From the NCBI GenBank assembly GCA_003142595.1, contig PLMU01000003.1:194501-258500 (forward strand): a DNA stretch of 64,000 bases, read 5' to 3'. The number at the start of each line of letters is the position of its first letter. The stretch's first letter is position 1. Source of the DNA: Phycisphaerales bacterium. Its GTDB lineage: Bacteria; Planctomycetota; Phycisphaerae; Sedimentisphaerales; UBA12454. The translations under genes and the position numbers were made by a program. The notes under the pieces are model-generated. The model ran no database searches, was not told the origin of the DNA, and was given only the letters and a program-made list of their open reading frames with translations. Positions 9,002 through 15,512 of this stretch are shown piece after piece.

Positions 9002-9781
9002 CTATGGAGCCACAACCTTCACATTGAATACCACTGAGGTCGGCTCGCCCGTTGTCGGGGTTCCTACTACAGATACTTTATACTCACCGAGATTAGCATC
9101 TTTGAGCGCCGTAACCATGAGTTGTACATCCAGTGCGTCACTGGCCTTGACGACAATCTTGGCCGGTTCGAAAGTGATGCCTTTGCCCTTGAACAATTTA
9201 ATTTCCAGCGTTACGTCCTGCTTGAAAGACTCGCCTCTCTCCAGAGAGATTGCGACCTTTTGGGTTTCACCCTGTTTAATCTTCGTGTCGAAGGTTGGGA
9301 CAGCAATCTTGAATCCTTCGCCCTTGGCCGCACTGCCGCCTTTATCACTGTCGGATTTCATGGTGTAGCCGGCTTCTGGAGCGATAACTTTCACTTTGAA
9401 TTCCACTGTGGCCGGTTCGCCGGTTGTTGGTGTTCCCGTCACAGAGACTTTATACTCGCTCAGTGCTGCTTCCTTGGGCACCGTAATCTTGAGGTCTACA
9501 ACCGGTTTGTCACTGGCTTTGACGACAACTTTCTCCGGCTCGATGTTGATACCCTTGTCCACTGCAATTGCCAGCGTCACGTCCTGCTTGAAAGACTCGC
9601 CTCTCTCTAGTTTGATGGTAACACTTTGGGTTTCGCCCTGTTTGATTTTCACATCGAACGTCGGGACATCAATCTTGAATCCTTCGCCCTTGGCCACACT
9701 GCCGCCTTTAGCGCTGTCCGTACCGTTCGAGACGGCCGCCATCAACATTAATACGACCGTAATCGCAATTACTTTTTTCAT
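9002..9781 (-). CDS. Secreted protein with two tandem Ig-like/NEW3-type domains
   Basis: 259 aa: signal peptide (residues 1-20, MKKVIAITVVLMLMAAVSNG) followed by two copies of a domain of about 115 aa. Each copy runs GGS.AKGEGFKI, VPTFD.KIKQGET, ERGESFKQDVTL, a VVKASD segment and GTPTTGEP..V.F.VKV, and is predominantly beta. The pattern resembles the NEW3/COG1470 class of extracellular Ig-fold domains; this assignment is tentative. Single-domain paralogs lie at 10086-10493 and 14775-15185. The 5' leader is partly conserved with the 10086 gene. Likely periplasmic or surface; function unknown. Confidence 0.7.
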   Translation of the reverse strand: MKKVIAITVVLMLMAAVSNGTDSAKGGSVAKGEGFKIDVPTFDVKIKQGETQSVTIKLERGESFKQDVTLAIAVDKGINIEPEKVVVKASDKPVVDLKITVPKEAALSEYKVSVTGTPTTGEPATVEFKVKVIAPEAGYTMKSDSDKGGSAAKGEGFKIAVPTFDTKIKQGETQKVAISLERGESFKQDVTLEIKLFKGKGITFEPAKIVVKASDALDVQLMVTALKDANLGEYKVSVVGTPTTGEPTSVVFNVKVVAP

Positions 9782-9828
9782 TTGCTATTCCTTTCTAAAA
9801 TAAAGTTAAAAATGGAGTCATACAATAC
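9782..9828 (-). promoter_or_regulatory. Conserved 5' leader shared with the 10086-10493 paralog
   Basis: Read on minus, a TATTGTATGACTCC block, then ATTTTTAA and a GAAAGGAATAG Shine-Dalgarno region precede the ATG. The 10086-10493 paralog has almost the same leader (10494-10530), differing mainly by an internal length change. This points to shared promoter or translation control. Confidence 0.4.
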
Positions 9829-9895
9829 TTCCATTTTATGTAAAACACATTTCACACCTAAGCCTTTTGATTTTGACACCTGGTTTATAAAATGG

Positions 9896-10045
9896 TCACA
9901 CAGGTCTTCGTCCGCTGATTATTCTAAGCAGGATAACCACGATGGCGATTACCAGAAGAACGTGAATGAGGCCGCCCATGGTGTAAGAACTCACTAAACC
10001 CAGGAGCCACAATATAATCAAAACAACCGCGATAGTGTAAAGCAT
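9896..10045 (-). CDS. Lmo0937-family small membrane protein
   Basis: A 49-aa ORF with two TM segments (about residues 4-19 and 27-42). It carries the family-typical pattern WLLGLVSSYTMGGLIHVLLV followed by a basic tail (SGRRPV). An AAGGAAAGGA Shine-Dalgarno region lies upstream. The molecular role is unknown. It sits in a minus-strand cluster of small envelope proteins, consistent with a stress-response set. Confidence 0.78.
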   Translation of the reverse strand: MLYTIAVVLIILWLLGLVSSYTMGGLIHVLLVIAIVVILLRIISGRRPV

Positions 10046-10085
10046 AACAATTTTCCTTTCCTTTTTAGGTTAAACTATCCGAAAT

Positions 10086-10493
10086 CTACGGCGTAATAAC
10101 TTTCACGTTAAATTCCGTCGAGGCCGGTTCGCCGGTTTTCGGCGTTCCCTTTACAGAGATACTATATGTACCGAGAGCAGCGTCCTTAGGCACAGTAATC
10201 CTCAGCGCCACCTCAGGCTTGTCGCTCGCTTTGACCATAATGTCGGTCGGTTCGATACTGATGCCCTTGGTTGTTTTAATCGTTAATTTCACGTCCTGCT
10301 TGAAAGACTCGCCTCTTTCCAGAGAGATGGTAAGACTTTGAGTTTCACCCTGTTTGATATCTACATCAAAGGTTGGGACGGCGATTTTAAATCCTTCGCC
10401 CTTGACCACGCTGCCGCCTTTCTCGCTGCTCGAATAGCAGCCCAAGACGGTCACCAGGGCTAACGTCATCACAATCATAATTACCTTTTTCAT
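10086..10493 (-). CDS. Secreted single-domain NEW3-like lipoprotein
   Basis: 135 aa: signal sequence ending in TVLGCYSSS, where Cys19 fits a lipobox, followed by one copy of the domain seen in the 9002 and 14775 genes (KGEGFKIAVPTFDVDIKQGE, ERGESFKQDV, MVKASDKPEVAL, GTPKTGEPASTEF). Of the three paralogs this is the one with a clear lipidation Cys, so it is probably membrane-anchored while the others are soluble. The Shine-Dalgarno (GAAAGGAAT) and leader resemble those of the 9002 gene. Function unknown. Confidence 0.7.
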   Translation of the reverse strand: MKKVIMIVMTLALVTVLGCYSSSEKGGSVVKGEGFKIAVPTFDVDIKQGETQSLTISLERGESFKQDVKLTIKTTKGISIEPTDIMVKASDKPEVALRITVPKDAALGTYSISVKGTPKTGEPASTEFNVKVITP

Positions 10494-10530
10494 TTACTAT
10501 TCCTTTCTTAAAAATGGAGTTATACAATAA
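10494..10530 (-). promoter_or_regulatory. Conserved 5' leader, second copy
   Basis: On minus: TATTGTATAACTCC, ATTTTTAA, then GAAAGGAATAG before the ATG. It matches the leader at 9782-9828. Confidence 0.4.
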
Positions 10531-10547
10531 CAATCATTAATTCTTCA

Positions 10548-11234
10548 TTATTTCCCGGCACGTTTTTGCCTTAATTCCTCAAGATACTTAGCCGCAGCAT
10601 CTTTACCGCCTAATCCGAACGCAAGAGCCAATGCGAGGCAAATGCCGCCAAGAATAATATTGAATGTAGCAGTTACAAGAAGCGGTGCGATACCAAGTTG
10701 TTCCAGTGAAATAGTTATTGCGAAAATTATAATCGCCCATCGGCTTACACCGGCCAGTATCTGGGGCTTAGGTAAATTGGCATTACCTGCGGCTGTGCGA
10801 ACTATTCCTGACACAAAATTGGCCAGAAACATAGCAACTATCAGAACAAGCAAAGCCGCTATGACTTTCGGAACGTAAGCGAATAAACCTGCAAGAATGT
10901 CGGACGACTTGGGCATTCCCAGTGCATCAACCGTCATCACTAAAACCATAATGATAATCAGCCAATAAACTATGCTGCTCACTACCTCTCTGGCGGAAAC
11001 TTCCAAATTCCCTTTCTTTAGAATTTCTGATATGCCCGCCTTGTCCGCCAGTGCATCGAAGCGTATTGTCTTAAGCAGCCAGTCAACTAATCGTCTGATT
11101 GCCTTGGCCACAATCCAGCCTACTATCAGGATTATCAATGCCCCGAGCAGGACAGGAAGATAGGCCATTATTCTGGTCAACATTTGGCGAACCGGTTCTA
11201 CAATGAGGTTGTTCCATTCTATTACAGCTAACAT
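10548..11234 (-). CDS. MscS-like conserved TM-helix protein
   Basis: 228 aa with about five hydrophobic segments (roughly residues 24-46, 84-105, 120-143, 163-183 and 190-212) and a basic C-terminus. The pattern GWIVAKAIRRLVDWLL, followed by a short linker and further TM hairpins, matches the conserved TM helix proteins related to small-conductance mechanosensitive channels. No large MscS beta domain is present, so it is a short form. An AGGAGAT Shine-Dalgarno supports ATG 11234. Likely inner membrane. Its neighbours are small envelope/stress proteins, which suggests an osmotic or envelope stress role. Confidence 0.78.
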   Translation of the reverse strand: MLAVIEWNNLIVEPVRQMLTRIMAYLPVLLGALIILIVGWIVAKAIRRLVDWLLKTIRFDALADKAGISEILKKGNLEVSAREVVSSIVYWLIIIMVLVMTVDALGMPKSSDILAGLFAYVPKVIAALLVLIVAMFLANFVSGIVRTAAGNANLPKPQILAGVSRWAIIIFAITISLEQLGIAPLLVTATFNIILGGICLALALAFGLGGKDAAAKYLEELRQKRAGK

Positions 11235-11736
11235 TTTTTATCTCCTAAAAAATTGTTAATATTCTCATCTTCATAAATTACAGAAGACTGTATTCCACAG
11301 ATACTTATGCGACAACTTTTCACATTACACAAAGAAGATAGTCTATTTCCATTTTTATTCATATAGGGGAATTCCTCTATTTGTTCCTCGGAATTGCTCT
11401 CTATCAGATAATCTCTCAAAAGATAAATAAGTAATTTCACGGATGGCTTTGATGAATTGGGTAAGTTTCCCATCTAACCGTTTTAAAACATCCTGTTTAA
11501 TTTCTGCATCTTGCATCTGGTTATGTCTTTAAATGTGTTAATAGTTTTGAGTTTTTTCATTCTCATTGCTATTGGTCGAAATCACATTTAGCAGTTAAAC
11601 AGATTTTAATGGTACACAACCACCTTTGTCAAACTTTATTTTGATGAAATCAAAACACTTCTTACAAGCTTTTGGCTACTCAATACGAGCCAAAGGAGCG
11701 TGGAAATCGGTTACCGGTTAAGTTTGCATTAAAAAA

Positions 11737-11819
11737 ACGTCATTGCGAGCTTGAAAGGCCATGGCAATCGATATGCTTAGCATGTATTTTGGATTGCGTC
11801 GTTTCGCTCGCAATGACGT
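11737..11819. repeat. 83-nt inverted-repeat element (MITE-like)
   Basis: A 14-nt end (ACGTCATTGCGAGC, 11737-11750) is perfectly inverted at 11806-11819 (GCTCGCAATGACGT). The interior has weaker pairing around GGCAATCG and GGATTGC. Part of the same sequence recurs near 25877-25907 (CGCTCGCAATGACG). Confidence 0.65.
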
Positions 11820-11820
11820 A

Positions 11821-11904
11821 AACTAACACTTTTTCTATAACAACATATCTAACGTATTGCGAGTGAATGTACTATAAGGAATTTCCCTGTTTTGAATGGC
11901 TTAA
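11821..11904 (+). repeat. 84-nt direct repeat, copy A
   Basis: Resembles 14457-14542 over its whole length: both start AACTAA.ACTTTTTCTATA, share ATAT and AAGGAA.TTCC blocks, and end TGTTTTGAATGGCTTAA. The palindrome in copy B is degenerate here. Confidence 0.6.
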
Positions 11905-12301
11905 AAACTTATTTCGGTTAGCCCTGCCAATACCTTGGCGGGGTTCAGAGCCCAAGCGATAGCGCAGGGAGTTTTGGCACAGCGCGGCAATCTCGAAATA
12001 TTTAGCCCCCGCCACCCTGTCTCGCCATAGCCGGTTCCTTCGTAACCTTGTGAAGTAGGATGGCGACGGCGGATTGAGGCGGCGTTGTCATTCTGAGCAC
12101 AGCAATGTCATTCCCGAGAGTCTGCTTTTTGATTCTTTTACAGGGAAGAAGAATCTCTTTCCCCCTTCACACCCTTCTTGCTTTTCTCACCTTTCTCACT
12201 TTTTTCTCCGTCTTGCGGCGGACCTGTTTTTCCTTGATTACTCGTATGCCGCAGAATATACTTTTATCTAATAAAAATCGAGGTTCTTAAAGGCGGAGTA
12301 A

Positions 12302-12958
12302 ATGAAAAAACCAGTTAAGGAGCTAATTAGCAAAGGTTTAAAGGCATTCAGGCAGGAAAACTGGCCTGTCGCATTTACTTATTTCCAAAAGGCAGCAGAC
12401 GAGAATCCGGATAATGCTGAGGCATACGATCTTCTTGGCATTGCCCACGGCAAGCTTGGCCGGTGGCCCCAGGCGATGGAAGCCGCTAAGCAGGCTATTA
12501 GAATTCAGCCTGATTTTGCCAAGGCACACAATCATCTTGGAGTTGCCTATGAATATCTTGGTCGCTGCGCCGAGGCGATAGAGGCCCATAAACAAGCCAT
12601 CAGAATTAAGCCGGATTATGCCGAGGCATATTATAATCTCGGCGTTGACTATTGCAAGTTAGACAATGTTTATGCCGAAATAGAATCTTATAAAGAAGCC
12701 ATCATACTCAATCCGGATTTTGCCGAGGCTCACGATAATCTTGGTGTTGCCTATGGCAAACTTGGCCAATGGCCTCAGGCTATAGAAGCCCATAAGCAGG
12801 CCGTCAGAATTAAGCCGAATTTTGCCAATGCATACACTAATCTTGGTCATGCCTATTCAGTAACTGGCGACAAAGCCGCTGCCCTTAAAGAATACAAAAT
12901 CTTAAAAATGTTGAACCCGAAACTCGCAGATAAATTTTTTGACTTGATTTACAAGTAG
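12302..12958 (+). CDS. TPR protein
   Basis: 218 aa made almost wholly of tetratricopeptide repeats, about six 34-residue units, with recurring AEAYxNLGVAYxKLG and EAIEAHKQAIRIKPDF blocks. No signal peptide or TM segment is seen, so it is probably a cytoplasmic scaffold. A GGCGGAG sequence is positioned as Shine-Dalgarno. Partners are unknown. The gene stands alone between repeat-rich intergenic regions. Confidence 0.8.
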   Translation: MKKPVKELISKGLKAFRQENWPVAFTYFQKAADENPDNAEAYDLLGIAHGKLGRWPQAMEAAKQAIRIQPDFAKAHNHLGVAYEYLGRCAEAIEAHKQAIRIKPDYAEAYYNLGVDYCKLDNVYAEIESYKEAIILNPDFAEAHDNLGVAYGKLGQWPQAIEAHKQAVRIKPNFANAYTNLGHAYSVTGDKAAALKEYKILKMLNPKLADKFFDLIYK

Positions 12959-13204
12959 CCGTTCCAAAACCAACTATACTTTTCCTGCCTGCCCTGAGCA
13001 GTTTGTCGAAGGGCTTGTCCCGCCTGTCCCGCACCTATTGAATACTTGTCCGCCACAGCTTTTAGCGACGGCGGATTCATTCAATCATTATATTTATTGG
13101 AAAAATTGGTGCGGGGTTCACCTATTCTCCGTTTCGGTGGCTATCGCCAATACCAGATTGACAATTTATTCAATAGTCGATGAGGCCTGCTTCAAAAATT
13201 CAGA

Positions 13205-14191
13205 CTAAACTGTTTCCAACAGCGAAATGTTCAATTTTTCCAGCAGGCGGTTCAATTTCCGTCTCTCAATGCCGAGAATTTTTGCCGCTGCCAGCTTTTT
13301 CCCGCCAACAGCATTAAGGGCCTGAACAATTACCTTTCGCTGTACCTCGTTGAGCATCGGTAGGCAGGTTTTGCCGTTTTCTGCTGAACTGGCGGCTGCG
13401 AAAATCTCGATGGGAAGTGATGCTGGTGCAATCGCCTCTGTATCTGTCAGGACATAAGCCCTTTCCATCACATTCGCAAGCTCGCGCACATTGCCCGGCC
13501 AGTGATAATCAAGCAAAAGTTTTTTTGTCTGGTCGGCCAAAGCCTTATAAGGCTCATTGTAAAACTCAGCCTGACGGGCAAGAAAATATTCGGCAAGGTC
13601 GAGAATATCCTGGGGCCGTTCTCTTAGCGGCGGCACATGGACAGATACGACATTAAGCCGATAGAACAAGTCTGCGCGGAATTTTCCGTTATCGACCATC
13701 TGCTTCAAGTTCCGGTTTGTCGCACAGAGCACACGAATATCTATCGGAAAGGATTTGACCGAACCGACCGGCGTAACGCTTGATTCCTGCAGGACGCGCA
13801 GAAGTTTTGCCTGAAGGTCGAGGGGTATCTCGCTGATTTCATCGAGAAATATCGTTCCCTTGTCGGCAGCCCTGAAGAAGCCTATCGTGTCGCTGACAGC
13901 GCCGGTAAACGCTCCCCTGACGTGGCCGAATAACTGGCTTTCAAACAATTGTCCTGTTAATGTTGTGCAGTCAACAGGAACAAATACCTCATCTGCTCTG
14001 TTGCTGCTTATGTGTATCCGGCGGGCAACTATTTCTTTGCCTGCACCGGTTTCACCGCTGATTATCATAGAGCATTGCCTTGAGGCGATAGTATCGATTG
14101 TTTCAAGAATGGCTCTAAAAGCAGGCGATGTGCCGACAACAAACTCGTTGCGCACGGTCATAGGTCTCAATTCAGTTACAGCATCAACCAT
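13205..14191 (-). CDS. Sigma-54-dependent transcriptional activator, AAA+ plus Fis-type HTH, no sensor domain
   Basis: 328 aa. The sigma-54 interaction AAA+ domain spans about residues 13-250: Walker A GETGAGKE (46-53), GAFTGA loop (93-98) that contacts sigma-54, Walker B GTIFLDEI (112-119), and an arginine-finger region near RADLFYRLN. A Fis-type HTH lies at about 295-322 (KKLAAAKILGIERRKLNRLL). A receiver or other sensory domain is absent, and an in-frame stop lies just upstream of ATG 14191. The protein may be constitutively active or controlled by a partner. The remnant of a response regulator lies immediately upstream (14268-14409). rpoN is at 24.2 kb. Confidence 0.88.
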   Translation of the reverse strand: MVDAVTELRPMTVRNEFVVGTSPAFRAILETIDTIASRQCSMIISGETGAGKEIVARRIHISSNRADEVFVPVDCTTLTGQLFESQLFGHVRGAFTGAVSDTIGFFRAADKGTIFLDEISEIPLDLQAKLLRVLQESSVTPVGSVKSFPIDIRVLCATNRNLKQMVDNGKFRADLFYRLNVVSVHVPPLRERPQDILDLAEYFLARQAEFYNEPYKALADQTKKLLLDYHWPGNVRELANVMERAYVLTDTEAIAPASLPIEIFAAASSAENGKTCLPMLNEVQRKVIVQALNAVGGKKLAAAKILGIERRKLNRLLEKLNISLLETV

Positions 14192-14267
14192 TGCGGGCCC
14201 CAGTCCTGGCAGGAATTTTAAAATCTATTACAGCTAACAGCTTCTCTGCCTATATATTAAATAGTTA

Positions 14268-14409
14268 CTATGTAAATACCTTTTCTACCGCTGCCAGACC
14301 ATTATTGGCCTCGCCAACCACTTGCATATCCGGGTGTTCTTTAATCCAAAGAGTTGATTTCCTGCCGCAGGATTCCATGATCATCTGCTATTAATATATT
14401 TGTCACCAT
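14268..14409 (-). pseudogene. Frameshifted N-terminal remnant of a NarL/LuxR-type response regulator
   Basis: On minus, ATG 14409 follows a GGAGAG Shine-Dalgarno and encodes MVTNILIADDHGILRQEINSLD before a stop. Reading then shifts frame into LWIKEHPDMQVVGEANNGLA plus AVEKVFT and a stop at 14268-14270. Together these match the first third of a receiver domain (ILIADDH with the acidic pair, then IKEHPDM.VVGEA.NG). The rest of the domain and the DNA-binding part are missing. This is decay of a two-component regulator next to the sigma-54 activator. Confidence 0.75.
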
Positions 14410-14456
14410 AATCTCTCCTTGATTAACCGTATTCCTTGTCTTTTAACGGCGCCACA

Positions 14457-14542
14457 AACTAAAACTTTTTCTATAGCACATCTAATATATCGCGTTGCGC
14501 ATAAATGTGAAACAAGGAACTTCCTTGTTTTGAATGGCTTAA
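14457..14542 (+). repeat. 86-nt direct repeat, copy B
   Basis: Second copy of the segment at 11821-11904, in the same orientation, about 2.6 kb away. It lies upstream (on minus) of the response-regulator remnant and contains a perfect 10-bp palindrome. Confidence 0.6.
14510..14530. promoter_or_regulatory. Perfect 10-bp inverted repeat, operator-like
   Basis: AAACAAGGAA (14510-14519), one C, then TTCCTTGTTT (14521-14530). This is a perfect palindrome of the size bound by dimeric regulators. No known consensus was recognised. Confidence 0.4.
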
Positions 14543-14728
14543 GCATTTAAGCCCATCTCTAATAAATATGGTAATAAATAGGGGACAGTTTACCCTGTGG
14601 GATGTCGCAACTATCCCATCGGGGCGGCAATTAATTTCTTGAAGATGCTTTAGCTATATAACTGGGGCCTGCCTCGCAGTACATTCCGGCGGGGCTCTCC
14701 TGCTTCTTGCTCTATGACTGGTATGGTC

Positions 14729-14750
14729 AAGTGCGCCAAATGACGCACTT
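14729..14750 (-). terminator. Hairpin downstream of secreted-domain gene
   Basis: AAGTGCG (14729-14735) pairs with CGCACTT (14744-14750), 25 nt beyond the stop of the 14775 gene. It parallels the hairpin at 8956-8977 after the paralogous gene, although the T tract is weak. Confidence 0.45.
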
Positions 14751-14774
14751 AACCTTGAACAATTTCTTTAAAAT

Positions 14775-15185
14775 CTATGGAGCGATAACTTTCACTGTGA
14801 ATTGCACCGAGGTTGGTTCGCCCGTTGTCGGGGTTCCCGTCACTTCGACTGTATACCCGCCAAGGGCAGCGTCCTTGGGCACCTTAATCGTAAGATCCAC
14901 AGCCGATTTGTCACTGGCCTTGACGACAACTTTGGCCGGTTCGATACTGATACCCTTATCAACTGTAATTTCCAGTGTCACATCCCTCTTGAAAAACTTG
15001 TCCCTATGCAGTTTGATGGTAACGACTTCGATTTCACCCTGTTTGACCTTTACGTCGAACGTCGGAACATCTATCTTAAATCCTTCGCCTTTGGCCACAC
15101 TGCCGCCTCTGGGGCTGTTTGTGCCACTCGATACGGCTGCCAGAACCATCGTTAATACGACCGTAATCGCAATTACCTTTTTCAT
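14775..15185 (-). CDS. Secreted single-domain NEW3-like protein
   Basis: 136 aa: signal peptide (residues 1-21) and one copy of the beta-rich domain shared with the 9002 and 10086 genes (GGSVAKGEGFKIDVPTFD, KQGEIEVVTIKL, VKASDKSAVDL, GTPTTGEPTSVQF). It differs in the central HRDKFFKRDVTL segment, where the others have ERGESFKQDVTL. Probably a soluble periplasmic or extracellular protein of unknown function. The 5.3 kb between it and the 9002 gene, plus the shared 3' hairpin, suggest a dispersed duplication. Confidence 0.7.
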   Translation of the reverse strand: MKKVIAITVVLTMVLAAVSSGTNSPRGGSVAKGEGFKIDVPTFDVKVKQGEIEVVTIKLHRDKFFKRDVTLEITVDKGISIEPAKVVVKASDKSAVDLTIKVPKDAALGGYTVEVTGTPTTGEPTSVQFTVKVIAP

Positions 15186-15453
15186 TTTATATTCCTTTCC
15201 GGTAGTAAATAGAGTTTTTTGATTTTCTGCTGTTGTCTCTTCGATGTTTATAAAATTCTATCCCTTTTCTTCCCAAACTTTACCCGCCTCACTCCGGCGG
15301 GTCAACCAAATTATTTTTATGGTTGTTCAGTGGGGGTTTTTCTTTTCGTGGTTAGCCCCGTCATCTTAAATCTGCATTTATGCGGATTTGATGACGGGGT
15401 TCGTCGGTCACACCTTTCGCACCTTTCTTACTTTTAACTTTTACCCTTTTCCT
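15186..15453. other. Noncoding spacer with one large hairpin
   Basis: No credible gene. It contains the hairpin at 15356-15399 and, at its right end, the promoter of the downstream TPR gene. Confidence 0.5.
15356..15399. repeat. Long hairpin
   Basis: CCCCGTCATC (15356-15365) pairs with GATGACGGGG (15390-15399). The interior AAATCTGCA / TGCGGATTT extends the stem to about 20 bp with small mismatches around a TTTA loop. There is no T tract, so it is not a simple terminator. Confidence 0.55.
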
Positions 15454-15481
15454 TTGAATCTTTAGTTTCTCTGGATATAAT
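15454..15481 (+). promoter_or_regulatory. Sigma-70-like promoter of TPR gene
   Basis: TTGAAT (15454-15459), 16-nt spacer, TATAAT (15476-15481), 31 nt before the ATG at 15513. Confidence 0.55.
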
Positions 15482-15512
15482 TTATCAGGTATTTAAAAGA
15501 AGGTTTTTTGAT

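Larger units (their letters stand above)
11235..12301. other. Long noncoding stretch rich in dispersed repeats
   Basis: About 1.07 kb without a convincing gene. It contains an 83-nt inverted-repeat element (11737-11819), immediately followed by an 84-nt segment that recurs at 14457-14542. It also holds several fragments of short genomic repeats such as GGATGGCGACGGCGG near 12058. Short ORFs here have low-complexity or implausible translations. Confidence 0.6.

Noticed and set aside
9122-9610. 162-codon plus-strand ORF antisense to the two-domain secreted protein
   Set aside because: Arises from the repetitive codon pattern of the minus-strand gene; no start signals.
11228-11473. 81-codon minus-strand ORF overlapping the start of the MscS-like gene
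   Set aside because: No Shine-Dalgarno, low-complexity translation, and its last codons coincide with the Shine-Dalgarno and start region of the real gene.
11970-11990. Possible -24/-12 (sigma-54) site, TGGCACAGCGCGGCA
   Set aside because: The -12 half (GGCA for TTGC) is poor and no gene lies at a suitable distance on that strand.
12074-12290. Two overlapping short plus-strand ORFs before the TPR gene
   Set aside because: Translations are hydrophobic/low complexity from repeat-like DNA, without Shine-Dalgarno.
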